DNA from: Micromonospora okii
Lineage (GTDB): Bacteria; Actinomycetota; Actinomycetes; Mycobacteriales; Micromonosporaceae
DNA: 62,067 nt
Direction: 5' to 3'
Assembly (NCBI RefSeq): GCF_020884795.1
Contig: NZ_BBZF01000014.1
Location: forward strand, 220,636 to 282,702
In this document: in pieces, positions 46,401-54,744 of the stretch
How positions within the stretch are numbered: position 1 is the first letter of the stretch
Layout of the letters: each line of letters opens with the position of its first letter
Notes under the pieces: generated by a model
Database searches by the model: none
Seen by the model: only the letters and a program-made list of their open reading frames with translations
What the model was told of the DNA's origin: nothing
Position numbers and translations under genes: made by a program

Positions 46401-46515
46401 AGGGCCGATGACGTACCGGCGGCACACCGGGGACCGGCCGATGCGGATCGTCTGGGAGCTGACGCACCCGCTCCCCGCCGACGTGTACTCGGCGGCGCGG
46501 GCGATCGCCGCGTGA
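43450..46515 (+). CDS. PLD-nuclease/SF2 helicase/DUF3427 protein
   Basis: 1021 residues. After about 130 helical residues, a phospholipase D-type nuclease has LHAKAWLFRRD (H220, K222) and GSSNLSKAAL, one HKD motif. The helicase has Walker A MATGTGKT (K350), DEFHH box (435-439), LTATPDRADGGD and FTVDLFNEGVDLPMVDTILLLRPTESATIFLQQLGRGLR. The last about 380 residues match DUF3427. The GTG at 43450 has only a weak site. The stop overlaps the endonuclease start by 4 bp. This architecture resembles known restriction-type helicases; with the HNH partner it probably acts on modified or foreign DNA. Confidence 0.92.
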   Translation: MANLAQGVYEHLFTTQLADRLHRLDDALVQHRPLDPADSHEYLTRHLAVLVGRALRAVPGSGDEKLHRQVDLANRIAAAITELDPDAATPDDQVADARNLLHAIAAPPTLPAQPTFPPRPSTPLSTGALLVNGRNQPRIGHEVTHEMASADSVDLLCAFITWHGLRIIEPALRELRDRGGRLRVITTTYLGATDQRALDRLAELGAEIKVSYETRTTRLHAKAWLFRRDTGLTTAYVGSSNLSKAALVDGLEWNVRISNVEQPHVIATFAATFEDYWNDPAFEDYRPERDAERLRRALRGEKRDGTATEIASLDVRPYPYQAVILADLDAERKVHGRHRNLVVMATGTGKTVVAALDYRRLHREGSVDSLLFVAHQEQILRQSLSTFRQVMGDGSFGEILVAGEKPENWRHVFASIQSLHRREVDPEAYDMVIVDEFHHAEAPTYAGLLGRLRPRVLLGLTATPDRADGGDVRRWFDGHAAVELHLWDALERQLLAPFQYFGLHDDVDLSHVAWKRGQGYDRGELGNLYTGNDARARIILRAAREKADVGRMRALGFCVSIGHAEFMAEWFTRHGVPSAAVTSQVDRPAQRELLREFRAGKLRVLFTVDLFNEGVDLPMVDTILLLRPTESATIFLQQLGRGLRLADDKPCLTVLDFIGGQHANFRFDLRWRALTGVSQRALREAVEQDFPSLPSGCHIELDRVAKEVVLRNLASAMPTSKRGLVAELRQLGDVTLVEYLRETGLEIEDVYRSASVGGWAGLRRLAGLETSTPGPDDRELGRAIGRMLHLDDPDRLDLLARVAAGERPEPGRLWNMLHFDLWGPNAPLTSREERLARLWAEPVRRAELRQVAEVLRERIHRVTTRVGALRVHARYSRNEACAAFGMANPGSLREGVKWLPEERADLFFVTLVKSERHYSPTTMYADRAITEKLFQWESQSTTSTTSATGQRYVNHAELGSTVHLFVRESRVPDRDLGAPAYLYAGPMTYRRHTGDRPMRIVWELTHPLPADVYSAARAIAA

Positions 46516-47405
46516 CGAACCGGCGCGAGGTGTACGACCGGCTGACCTCCCTACGACTGCACCAGCAGCACGGACGCAGAGCCCCGCACAAGCCGCTACT
46601 CGTGCTTCAGGCCCTCGGGCGTCTCGCCAGCACCGGGTCCAGCGAGCTGCCCTGGTCGCAGGCCCAGGAGCAGCTCAGTGATCTCATCGCCGAGTTCGGA
46701 CCGGCATCCAAGACTGGGCGGGCGCAGAGCGCCGCGTACCCGTTCACCCGGTTACGCAGCGACGGCGTCTGGACGTTAAACCCGGACGTACCGATGGATT
46801 TGGTGGGTCCGTTGCACGCCCACGACGTCGTCGGGCGGTTCGAGGCCCCCATCGAGGCAGCGCTACGCGAGGACTCGGGCCTACTGAACAAGGTCGCCCG
46901 AACGCTGGTGGAGAGCCACTTTCCGGCGACCATCGCGCCCGATGTGCTCGTCGCCGCCGGACTGGATCCCGACCGCGTCCTGCACGCCGCCGCGGCGCGG
47001 GTCACCGCTCGTCGACGCGACCCAGGCTGGCGCGCCGAGATCCTGCAGATGTGGGACCGCCAGTGTGCCTTCTGCGGCTACGACGGGCAGCTCGGGCACA
47101 TCTCGGTGGGAGTAGAGGCGGCCCATGTCCGCTGGTTCGCCTTTGACGGCCCGGACAGCCTCGACAACGGGCTGGCGCTGTGCGCCCTGCACCACAAGCT
47201 CTTCGACTTCGGGGCGGTCGGGCTGGACACGGGCCTGCGGATCACCGTATCGGTTGCCTTCACCGCCCGCACCGACGCCGGCAGATCGGTCTACGACCTG
47301 CACGGCCGCGCTCTGCGGCCCCGACCCGGTGCCCCGGTGCCGGCCGCCGAACACCTTGCCTGGCACCGACGAGAGGTGTTCAAGGGCGAGCCACTCGCCG
47401 CGTAG
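46512..47405 (+). CDS. HNH endonuclease with N-terminal sulfur-binding-like domain
   Basis: 297 residues. Residues 1-150 match the sulfur-binding domain of phosphorothioate-dependent restriction enzymes (ScoMcrA type): RRAPHKPLLVLQALGRL, LPWSQAQEQLSDLIAEFGP, then AYPFTRLRSDGVW. An HNH nuclease follows: CAFCGYDG (C185, C188), VEAAHVRWFAFDG (H205), LDNGLALCALHHKLFD (N219, H227). The predicted activity is cutting of DNA carrying backbone phosphorothioates. No dnd or ssp modification genes are in the window. The GTG at 46512 overlaps the helicase stop, which implies one complex or one pathway. Confidence 0.85.
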   Translation: MTNRREVYDRLTSLRLHQQHGRRAPHKPLLVLQALGRLASTGSSELPWSQAQEQLSDLIAEFGPASKTGRAQSAAYPFTRLRSDGVWTLNPDVPMDLVGPLHAHDVVGRFEAPIEAALREDSGLLNKVARTLVESHFPATIAPDVLVAAGLDPDRVLHAAAARVTARRRDPGWRAEILQMWDRQCAFCGYDGQLGHISVGVEAAHVRWFAFDGPDSLDNGLALCALHHKLFDFGAVGLDTGLRITVSVAFTARTDAGRSVYDLHGRALRPRPGAPVPAAEHLAWHRREVFKGEPLAA

Positions 47406-47442
47406 CGGCCGCACCCGCCGCGATTGCCAGTACGGTGCGCGA

Positions 47443-47895
47443 ATGGAGCAGCGCATCAGCCTCGTCACCCTCGGCGTCACCGACCTGCCCCGCGCCCGCG
47501 CCTTCTACGAGCGGCTCGGCTGGCGCGGCCAGGAGGTCGAGGAGACGGTCTTCTTCCAGGCCGGCGGCCTCGCCGTCGTGCTCTGGGCCCGCGACAAGCT
47601 GGCCGCCGACGCCGGGATCGCCGACAGTGGAGCCGACAACGGGAACACAGGCGACGGTTTTGGCGGGGTGAGCCTGGCGCAGAACGTCCGGTCCCGCGAG
47701 GAGGTCGACGCGGTGCTGGCCGAGGCGTCGGCCGCCGGGGCGGCGGTGACCCGGCCCGCCCGGGAGACGTTCTACGGCGGGTACGCCGGCTGCTTCACCG
47801 ACCCGGACGGGCACGTCTGGGAGATCGCCTGGAACCCGGGCTTCCCGCTCGCCGCCGACGGCACCATCACGGTCCCCGACTTCGGCCGGGCGTGA
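47443..47895 (+). CDS. VOC (glyoxalase/bleomycin-resistance) superfamily protein
   Basis: 150 residues. ISLVTLGVTDLPRARAFYERLGW opens the first beta-alpha-beta module and GCFTDPDGHVWEIAWNP closes the second, with the His/Glu metal positions partly present. Members include glyoxalase I, dioxygenases and antibiotic-binding resistance proteins; the function is open. The ATG at 47443 is 37 bp after the endonuclease stop, so it may share its transcript but is probably not functionally linked. It ends within a repeat array. Confidence 0.9.
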   Translation: MEQRISLVTLGVTDLPRARAFYERLGWRGQEVEETVFFQAGGLAVVLWARDKLAADAGIADSGADNGNTGDGFGGVSLAQNVRSREEVDAVLAEASAAGAAVTRPARETFYGGYAGCFTDPDGHVWEIAWNPGFPLAADGTITVPDFGRA

Positions 47896-47981
47896 CGGCG
47901 GATCAGCCGGCCGGGCATGACGGCCAATCAGCCGGCCGGGCATGACGGCCAATCAGCCGGCCGGGCATGACGGCCGATCAG
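47882..47981. repeat. Four tandem 25-bp repeats
   Basis: Units of CCGGCCGGGCATGACGGCCA plus ATCAG at 47882, 47907, 47932 and 47957; the middle two are identical and the outer two differ by a few bases. They begin at the end of the VOC gene and stop 12 bp before the convergent yidD stop. A role in termination is possible. Confidence 0.85.
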
Positions 47982-47992
47982 CCGCGACGCGG

Positions 47993-48361
47993 TCAGCGCA
48001 GCGGGTCGTGGGTGCCCCGGGGCACGTGCGGCTTGCAGCGGCGCAGCCGCTCGGCGGCCATCCGACCGCCCACGGCCAGCCCATGCTTCTCGACGGCGGC
48101 GAGCCCGTACGCGCTGCACGTGGGGGTGTAGCGGCACTGGCCGGGCCAGCGGTGGGACAGCCAGCGCCGGTACCCGAGGATGGCGGCGCGGCCGGCGCGG
48201 TCGACGATCGGCGCCCGGGTCGCCCCGGCGGTCACCGAGCCGAGGGTGAGCAGGAACGAGAAGAGCCCGAGGTCGCAGCAGGCGAGGCCGTCACAGTCGC
48301 AGTCGGTGCAGGAGTCGCCGCGCTTCTTCTTCCCGCGCCGCTGGGGCTTGAGGTTGATCAC
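47993..48361 (-). CDS. yidD: Membrane protein insertion efficiency factor YidD
   Basis: 122 residues. AAILGYRRWLSHRWPGQCRYTPTCSAYGLAAVEKHG and RRCKPHVPRGTHDPL are the YidD hallmarks. YidD sits at the inner face of the membrane and aids YidC in inserting proteins. The N-terminus carries an unusual Cys-rich extension (CTDCDCDGLACCDLG) followed by a short hydrophobic helix. Elsewhere yidD is next to rpmH-rnpA-yidC, but here it is isolated. The GTG at 48361 is the likely start. Confidence 0.92.
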   Translation of the reverse strand: MINLKPQRRGKKKRGDSCTDCDCDGLACCDLGLFSFLLTLGSVTAGATRAPIVDRAGRAAILGYRRWLSHRWPGQCRYTPTCSAYGLAAVEKHGLAVGGRMAAERLRRCKPHVPRGTHDPLR

Positions 48362-48399
48362 GCGTACATCATGCGGCAGCCGCACCACCCGGCCCGCGG

Positions 48400-49989
48400 C
48401 TACGGCCCGGCGGCGGCCTGCCGGGTCGGGACCGTCACGAGGCGGGCCGGACCGGCGACGAGGCGGGGCGGGCCGGCGACGAGGCGGGGCGGGCCGGCGA
48501 CGAGGCGGGGCGGGCCGGCAGCGGCAGCCCTCGCCCGCAGGGTCTCCCACGCCCCGGCCAGGGCGAGGACGCCCAGACAGAGCGCGAGCTGGGCCACGAC
48601 CGGGGTGAAGTTGTTGCGCGACCACACCAGGAGCACGTAGCCGACCAGCGCCACGGCGTACTCGGACAGGGTGCCCGAGGGCCGGCTGTCGAGGTAGGCG
48701 ACGAGCGCCCCGATCAGCATGAACACCACGACGATCCCGAGCACCCCGGCCGCCCGGTACGCCTCGGCGGTGGGCGATCCGCCGATCGCGCCGATGCCGG
48801 TGCGGGAGAGGAAGACGGTCGACAGGTTGCGCTCGTCGAGGGCGGCGGGGGTGAACGGCAGCCCGAGCAGCCGGTCGAGGAGCCGTTCGACGGGGGCCCA
48901 GTAGGTGGCCCACCCGGTGAAGGGCTCGCCCCGCAGGCCGTGCCACTCCCGCACCACCACCACGGTCCGCAGCGTCGCGCCGAGTTCGGCGAGGCCGTCC
49001 ATCGGGTTGACGGAGACCTCGGTGAGCCGGAAGTCCTTCGGCCCCCGTTCCCGGGCCTGCCGGACGATCGATCCCAGGGTCAGCAACGCCAGCAGCGCCA
49101 CGGCGTGCCAGGGGCGGACCCGCATCCGGTGGCTCCTGCTCCATCCCACGAGGTAGGCCGCGATCGGGAAGATGGTTCCCCCGCGCCAGCCGATCGCCAG
49201 CGGGATGACCACGAAGGGCGCGAGGGCCAGGGCCCACAGGTGCGACCGGCCGCGTCGGCCGTTCGTGCCGAGTACGGCCAGGCCGACCCCGAGCAGCAGG
49301 AACGCGTAGCCGAGCTGGGCGCGATGTTCCTCGGTGCGGTAGAGGGCGTAGTTGGCCGCGCCGAGCGAGTCCCACCCCTCGGCCTGGACGACCGACAGCA
49401 GCAGGAGCGTGCCGCCGCAGGCGAGGACCGGCCCGAGCCAGAGCATGGCCGTCGTCGCGCCGGCGGTGTCCCCGGCCGGTTCCACCGGTTCCGTCCGGCT
49501 CCGGCGACGCCGCTGGGCGAGCGCCGCCAGCGCGTAGCCGAGCAGGAAAACCGCCATGCTCAGCGTCGTGAGGGTCGTCGCGGTGGCGATCTCGGGCGAC
49601 AGCAGCCAGCCGACCGGGTCGCCGTCCGGCGCGGCGAGCAGGCCGGGCAGGGCGCCACGGACGAGGTACGGGCTCACGCCGAGGTGGAACACGGCGTAGC
49701 TGGCGAGGAGGACCACGCCGAGGCTGAACTGGCGGTTCCCGCGCAGGCGCAGCAGCAGGGCCAGGGTCGTGCAGGCGACGACGGCGGCGGCGGTCGCGGC
49801 GACCCGGGTCGAGGCGGTCAGCGGCTGCCAGAACGAGACGACCAGCGCCACCTGCACGGCACCGACGACGGCCAGCGCGACTGGGCCGGGCCGTCGGCCG
49901 AGGATGTCGACCGTCCGCTCGGCCCTTCGCCGCCCCCTCCGGGCGTCCTCGCGGGCCGTCGGGGGTTCGTTCAGGGCGGTGCTCGGCAT
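48400..49989 (-). CDS. O-antigen/oligosaccharide repeat-unit polymerase-like (Wzy) membrane protein
   Basis: 529 residues with 10-12 membrane segments, for example VALAVVGAVQVALVVSFW, TTLALLLRL, AVFLLGYALAAL, YAFLLLGVGLAVLG and GIVVVFMLIGALVAYL. A large loop sits between segments near residues 330-430. This topology suits a Wzy-type polymerase. No glycosyltransferase or flippase gene is nearby. The C-terminal tail has GPPRLVA repeats made by a 21-bp tandem repeat. The ATG at 49989 is chosen over an upstream open frame. Confidence 0.8.
   Translation of the reverse strand: MPSTALNEPPTAREDARRGRRRAERTVDILGRRPGPVALAVVGAVQVALVVSFWQPLTASTRVAATAAAVVACTTLALLLRLRGNRQFSLGVVLLASYAVFHLGVSPYLVRGALPGLLAAPDGDPVGWLLSPEIATATTLTTLSMAVFLLGYALAALAQRRRRSRTEPVEPAGDTAGATTAMLWLGPVLACGGTLLLLSVVQAEGWDSLGAANYALYRTEEHRAQLGYAFLLLGVGLAVLGTNGRRGRSHLWALALAPFVVIPLAIGWRGGTIFPIAAYLVGWSRSHRMRVRPWHAVALLALLTLGSIVRQARERGPKDFRLTEVSVNPMDGLAELGATLRTVVVVREWHGLRGEPFTGWATYWAPVERLLDRLLGLPFTPAALDERNLSTVFLSRTGIGAIGGSPTAEAYRAAGVLGIVVVFMLIGALVAYLDSRPSGTLSEYAVALVGYVLLVWSRNNFTPVVAQLALCLGVLALAGAWETLRARAAAAGPPRLVAGPPRLVAGPPRLVAGPARLVTVPTRQAAAGP
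48433..48516. repeat. 21-bp tandem repeat inside the Wzy-like gene
   Basis: Three exact copies of a 21-bp unit beginning GGCGACGAGGCGGGGCGGG (48454, 48475, 48496) plus a degenerate copy at 48433. It encodes the GPPRLVA repeats in the protein tail. The copy number may vary between strains. Confidence 0.85.
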
Positions 49990-50220
49990 GGGAGGTCCTG
50001 ATCGGGCGGCGGGACGGGACGGGTCAGCGCGGGTGCGTGGCCGTGCACGGGCACGCCAGTGACGCGCGGCCGTGACAGCGCGCAGGCCGTCCGCAGCGAC
50101 CACCCGAGAACGAAAGCCCATAAAATGCACTAATCGGACATGCGCTGCCACCGTTGTACCACCGGGGCGGACCTCCCCGCTTCAGTTCCGCCGACATCGG
50201 GTGGGCGGGGAGCGCGGCGG

Positions 50221-51321
50221 TCAGGCCCAGACGGTGCGGCGCGGCCCGTCGTGCCCGGCGCACACGCCCGCCCGGCCGCCGGTGAGGCTGACCGACCCGT
50301 CGCGGCACTGCACCAGGTAACCCCTACCGGCCCAGAAGTCCTGCCCGCAGTCGAAGAAGTCGCACACCCGCACGTCGGGCGTGCGGATGCGGGAGCCGCC
50401 GCAGTAGTCGTACCCGAACGGGTTGGTCGGGGCGCCGCAGAGCCGGTCGCGCGTCGGGGTGGGCGAGGCGGCGCGCGGCCTCGGCGCGGCCGTCGGGACG
50501 GCGCGGGCCGTGGGGGCGGCGGTGGCGGCGACCGCGACGTCCGAGCCGCGCCGCGACTGCTGGTCGGACCCGGCGAGCAGCGCGGGCACCAGCAGCGCCG
50601 CGGCGGCGGCCACCGCGACGGTACGCCGGCCGCCGGGCACGGCGGCGATGGGACGGGCCTGCCCCGGGGTGGCGATCGACGGGCGGAACGGCCGGGTCTG
50701 GTCGTGCTCGGCGATCAGCTCGTCGAGCCGGGCGAGCACCGCGCCCCGCTGCTCGATGGCCTCGGCGAAGGCCAGGGTGAGGGTGAACCGGAACTCGGCG
50801 GCGGCGTCGGCGGGCAGCAGCAGCCCGGAGGTGCGCCGCCGGTCGAGGACCTGGATCAGCGTCACCGGCGCCGCCGGGTCGTGGGCCAGGCCGGTCATCC
50901 TCCCGTACGCCCAGTCGCGCCGGCCCCGGCCGCCGAGCAGGACGAGCCGGCGGTCGGTGACCACGGCGATCCCGGCGTCGACGACCTTCACCCCGTCGGG
51001 GAGCCGGTGGCGCGACGCGGGGCGGCCGGGGTCGACGTTCAGGTCGGGGGCGGGGAGCACGGCGGTGTGCCGCAGCTCGACCAGTTGCGCGGCCGGCAGC
51101 GCCCAGTGGACCGCCTCGCCGGGGGCGAGCGCCAGGGGCAGCCCGGCGCCCGCCGTGGCCTCGCGGCCGAAGTCGGCCGCCGCCGTCCGCAGCCGCCGCA
51201 GCTCCTCGTCGCGCTGTCGCCAGGCCCGCTCGGCGGCGCGGTACGCCCGCTGCCGCCGCTCGTTCTGCCGGTGCGCCCACCGGTACCGCCACGTCGAACC
51301 CGTCGCATCAGCCTTCGCCAC
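50221..51321 (-). CDS. Membrane-anchored hypothetical protein with Cys-rich exterior
   Basis: 366 residues. An Arg-rich N-terminal segment (about 1-60) and a beta domain (LPLALAPGEAVHWALP, GIAVVTDRRLVLLGG) lie in the cytoplasm. One membrane helix at about 230-250 (RTVAVAAAAALLVPALLAG) is followed by a Pro/Thr linker and a Cys-rich extracellular domain (GYDYCGGSRIRTP, VCDFFDCGQDFWAGRGYLVQC). The C-terminal part recurs in actinobacteria in proteins of unknown role. ATG start at 51321. Confidence 0.75.
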   Translation of the reverse strand: MAKADATGSTWRYRWAHRQNERRQRAYRAAERAWRQRDEELRRLRTAAADFGREATAGAGLPLALAPGEAVHWALPAAQLVELRHTAVLPAPDLNVDPGRPASRHRLPDGVKVVDAGIAVVTDRRLVLLGGRGRRDWAYGRMTGLAHDPAAPVTLIQVLDRRRTSGLLLPADAAAEFRFTLTLAFAEAIEQRGAVLARLDELIAEHDQTRPFRPSIATPGQARPIAAVPGGRRTVAVAAAAALLVPALLAGSDQQSRRGSDVAVAATAAPTARAVPTAAPRPRAASPTPTRDRLCGAPTNPFGYDYCGGSRIRTPDVRVCDFFDCGQDFWAGRGYLVQCRDGSVSLTGGRAGVCAGHDGPRRTVWA

Positions 51322-51517
51322 GCCGACTCCTTAGCCGCGCGAGCCACCAACCGGGGTGTCACCCGGTTCAACGGCTCGGGCAACCCGGTCGGACCCGGCG
51401 AAGCGGACGAACCACCCGATCGGGGGATGGCGCGCGCGGCGGTTCAGGCTCCCGACGGGCACGGCCAAGCAACACCGGGTGCGGGTCCGGCCCCGGCGAG
51501 GGGGCCGGACCCGCCCG

Positions 51518-52276
51518 TCAGGCCCGGGTGATCGCGTTGGCGTGGATCGCCTCGCCGAGGTAGGCGGCCAGCCCGGGGCGGAGCCCCTCGAAGTACGCGG
51601 TGAACCGCTCGTCGGCCACGTACATGTCGGCCAGGCAGATGTGCATCTCGTACGGGCAGTCGTAGAACCAGCGGTTGATGAGCTGCCGGTGCTCCTCGGC
51701 CAGCGCCATCGCCTCCGGGCCGTCGGCCGGGGCGCCGGAGTCCAGCGCGGCGACGATCCGCCGCCCCCAGTCCTCGTTCTCGGCCTTGTTGCGCAGCCAG
51801 TCCTCCTTCGAGTAGCCGGCCGCGCGCCGGTTCGACTCCCGGTACGCCTCGGTGCCGCCCCAGCGCTGCTGCACCTCCTCGGTGTGCTCGTCGGGGTCGA
51901 AGTCGCCGAAGACCTCGAACCGCTCCTGCGGGGTCAGCCTGATGTTCATCCGTCTCGCCTCCAACGCGAGTTCGATCGCCGCCACCATCTCCTGGAGCTT
52001 CCCGATCCGCCCGGTGAGCAGCTCGTGCTGCCGGCGCAGGTGCGCCGCCGGGTCGGCGTCCGGGTCGTCGAGGATCGCGGTGATCTCGTCCAGTGGGAAC
52101 CCCAGCTCGCGGTAGTGGCGGACGAGCTGCAACCGCTCCAGGTCCGCGTCGTCGTAGCGGCGGTAGCCGGCCGGGGTGCGCCCGCTCGGCGAGAGCAGGC
52201 CGATCTCGTCGTAGTGGTGCAGCGTCCGCACCGTCACCCCGGCGGCCCGCGCCACCTCACCCACCGTGTACGCCAT
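51518..52276 (-). CDS. MerR family regulator with TipAS-type drug-binding domain
   Basis: 252 residues. Residues 1-70 are a MerR winged helix: VGEVARAAGVTVRTLHHYDEIGLLSPSGRTPAGYRRYDD. A coiled coil follows (about 75-115), then a TipAS domain that contains GDFDPDEHTEEVQQRWGG and a final globin-like helical bundle (YVADERFTAYFEGLRPGLAAYL). In Streptomyces TipAL binds thiopeptides and activates transcription. The ATG at 52276 has GGGAGGG upstream. No other target gene is evident in the window. Confidence 0.93.
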   Translation of the reverse strand: MAYTVGEVARAAGVTVRTLHHYDEIGLLSPSGRTPAGYRRYDDADLERLQLVRHYRELGFPLDEITAILDDPDADPAAHLRRQHELLTGRIGKLQEMVAAIELALEARRMNIRLTPQERFEVFGDFDPDEHTEEVQQRWGGTEAYRESNRRAAGYSKEDWLRNKAENEDWGRRIVAALDSGAPADGPEAMALAEEHRQLINRWFYDCPYEMHICLADMYVADERFTAYFEGLRPGLAAYLGEAIHANAITRA

Positions 52277-52325
52277 GGTTCCCTCCCTACCGGAGACCAT
52301 GCTGTCGCCTGCCGTTACGTGAGGG

Positions 52326-54653
52326 TCAACCCTGCTTCCGGGCCACCGTGGTCAGGGTGGCGCGCAGGTCGGCGAGGGCGGCGGGGCGGCCGTACCTCCA
52401 GCCCTGCCCGTGGAGGCAGCCGATCGCGGTGACCGCCGCGTGCTGCCCGTCGGTCTCCACCCCCTCCGCCACCACCGTGAGGTCGAACGCGTCGGCGAGC
52501 CGGGTCACCATCTCCACCGTCGCGTACGCCCGGGCGTCCTCGCCGAGCCGGGCCACGAACGACCGGTCGATCTTCAGCTCGGTGGCCGGGATGCGGTGCA
52601 GGTAGCTCAGCGAGGAGTAGCCCGTGCCGAAGTCGTCGATGGCGATGCGGATGCCCAGCTCGCGGAGCTGGGCCAGCCGGTCCAGCACGGCGTCGCTGCC
52701 GTCGATGAGCGCCGACTCGGTCAGTTCGAGGGTGAGGGCGCGCGGGGCCAGGCCCGCGCCTGCGGTGGCGGCGGTGACGGTGGCGATCAGGTCGGGCCGG
52801 CGCAGGTGCGCGGCGGCGATGTTCACGGCGACGGTCGCCTCCGGGGCCCGGTCCTGCCAGGTCGCGGCGGCCCGGCACGCCTCGTGGATCACCCAGCGGT
52901 CGATCGGCAGGATCAGCCCGGTCTCCTCGGCCAGCGGCAGGAAGCGCTCCGGGGAGAGCAGCCCCAGCCGGGGGTGCCGCCAGCGCACCAGCGCCTCGGC
53001 GCTGCGCACCGCGCCGGTCGCCAGGTCGACGATGGGCTGGTACTCCAGGTGCAGTTGGCCCTCGTCGACGGCGCGGCGCAGGTCGGCGATCAGCTCGGCC
53101 CGGCTCACCGCCGCCTCCCGCAGCGCGGGGGTGCACGTCCGGTACGTGGACTTGCCGCCCGCCTTGGCCGCGTACATGGCGATTTCGGCGTCGCGGATCA
53201 GGTCCGTGTGGGAGGTGTGCCGGGGGCCGTACTCGGCGATGCCGATGCTGGCCGAGGGGTGCACGCCCGCCTCCTCCTCCCCCGGGGACGGTCGCAGGGC
53301 CGCGAGCAGCCGCTCGGCCAGCCGCTCCGGCCGGACCTGCGCATGACCCTGGACGAGGACGGCGAACTCGTCGCCGCCGAGCCGGGCGACGCTGCCGTCG
53401 GTGCCCACGGCCCGCTTCATCCGCTCGCCGATGCTGGTCAGCAGGTCGTCCCCGGTGCCGTGCCCGAACCGGTCGTTGACCTGCTTGAAGCCGTCGAGGT
53501 CGAGCACCAGCACGGCGACCGGGGTCTCGTCGCGCAGCGCCCGGCTCAGCCGGCGGACGAACATCAGCCGGTTCGGCAGGCCGGTGAGCTGGTCGACGTA
53601 GGCGAGCCAGCGCAGCTGGGCGACCAGCCGCAGGTTCTCGTTGGCGGCCAGCCCCTGCCGCACCGCGAGGACGCCGAGCAGGGCCATCATGCCGAGGAAG
53701 ATCAGATGCGGGGTCTGCCCGGTGGAGAGGCGGGCCAGCATCACCGCCGCGATCGCGCCGCCCACCGGCAGGTACGGCAGGGCGACCCGCCACCACGGCG
53801 GCGGCGGCGCCTCGACGCTCTCCTCCCCGTCGCCCCGGGCGGGCGACGGCGAGCACCCGGCGGCGGCGCCGATCAGCAGGTAGCTCAGCGGCCAGCAGAC
53901 GTCGATCGGGTGCCCGGGGACGTAGTCGCCGTGGGCGAACAGGGAGACGTACGTGGCGTCGGCGAACACCCGGACGGCCAGGCTGGCCCCGATCGCCGTC
54001 AGCGGCCACCACATCGGACGGGCCGGGCCGGCCACCGCGACCAGGACGGTCAACTGCATCAGGTCGAGCGCCGGGTAGAGCAGCCCCAGGGTGCGCATCG
54101 GGTCGGCGATGTCGGCGACGGCGACGTCGCGGAACACCACCACCCAGCCGATCGGGATGAGGGCGAGCCCGACGATCACCCCGTCCAGGACGGTCCGGGC
54201 CCGGCCGACGGCGCTACGCGGCGCGGCGCGGAAACTCAGCAGCGCGGCGGTGCCGGTGACGATGCCGAGGGTGAACAGCGTGCCGATCAGCGGGGTGTGC
54301 GGCAGGGGGTCGCCGCCGAGCCGCTGCGCCGTCCACAGCGCCCGGCCGAGCACGGCGAGCCCCATGGTGGTCGCGAGCAGCACCCAGAACCAGCGCAGCG
54401 GCGCCGGGCCCCGGCGGGCCGCGACGAAGCAGGCGTAGCCGGCCCAGCCCGCCACGGCGACGGCGGCCAGGTCGCTGACCAGCGCCCCGCCGGGCAGGGC
54501 GGCGGCCAGCCAGGCCGCCTCGACGAGGAGGAGCAGCGCGGCCACGACGAAGCCGGCCGGGCCGGAACGGGCCGACCCGGCGCGGGTCGCACAGGCGTGA
54601 CGTGCGTCGTGGGGCAGCACAGTGGTCGTTCCGGCTCTCTCTCCTGCGCGCAC
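52326..54653 (-). CDS. Membrane GGDEF-EAL protein (c-di-GMP turnover)
   Basis: 775 residues. Residues 30-330 hold eight to nine membrane segments. The GGDEF domain has an intact RLGGDEF (426-430). The EAL domain has EAL (553-555), NIAAAHL, ELTESA and DDFGTGYSSLSYL (673-678) with LKIDRSF. Both active sites look complete, so the protein may make or degrade cyclic di-GMP. The GTG at 54653 has no strong ribosome site and the true start may be downstream. Lies 49 bp downstream in orientation from no other gene, so regulation is unknown. Confidence 0.9.
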   Translation of the reverse strand: MRAGERAGTTTVLPHDARHACATRAGSARSGPAGFVVAALLLLVEAAWLAAALPGGALVSDLAAVAVAGWAGYACFVAARRGPAPLRWFWVLLATTMGLAVLGRALWTAQRLGGDPLPHTPLIGTLFTLGIVTGTAALLSFRAAPRSAVGRARTVLDGVIVGLALIPIGWVVVFRDVAVADIADPMRTLGLLYPALDLMQLTVLVAVAGPARPMWWPLTAIGASLAVRVFADATYVSLFAHGDYVPGHPIDVCWPLSYLLIGAAAGCSPSPARGDGEESVEAPPPPWWRVALPYLPVGGAIAAVMLARLSTGQTPHLIFLGMMALLGVLAVRQGLAANENLRLVAQLRWLAYVDQLTGLPNRLMFVRRLSRALRDETPVAVLVLDLDGFKQVNDRFGHGTGDDLLTSIGERMKRAVGTDGSVARLGGDEFAVLVQGHAQVRPERLAERLLAALRPSPGEEEAGVHPSASIGIAEYGPRHTSHTDLIRDAEIAMYAAKAGGKSTYRTCTPALREAAVSRAELIADLRRAVDEGQLHLEYQPIVDLATGAVRSAEALVRWRHPRLGLLSPERFLPLAEETGLILPIDRWVIHEACRAAATWQDRAPEATVAVNIAAAHLRRPDLIATVTAATAGAGLAPRALTLELTESALIDGSDAVLDRLAQLRELGIRIAIDDFGTGYSSLSYLHRIPATELKIDRSFVARLGEDARAYATVEMVTRLADAFDLTVVAEGVETDGQHAAVTAIGCLHGQGWRYGRPAALADLRATLTTVARKQG

Positions 54654-54744
54654 CCTCGACGGTGAGACCGGTCGTTGACAATGGACGTCGAAAGACTAGC
54701 CACCCCCCGGGCGGGCCGCCAGGGTCATCCGCCCCGGCGTGGCC

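Noticed and set aside
29400..47400. The island considered as a prophage or integrative element.
   Set aside because: No integrase, structural phage gene, conjugation gene or clear attachment repeat was found.
47882..47981. Repeat array considered as a CRISPR.
   Set aside because: The units are contiguous with no unique spacers, and there are no cas genes.
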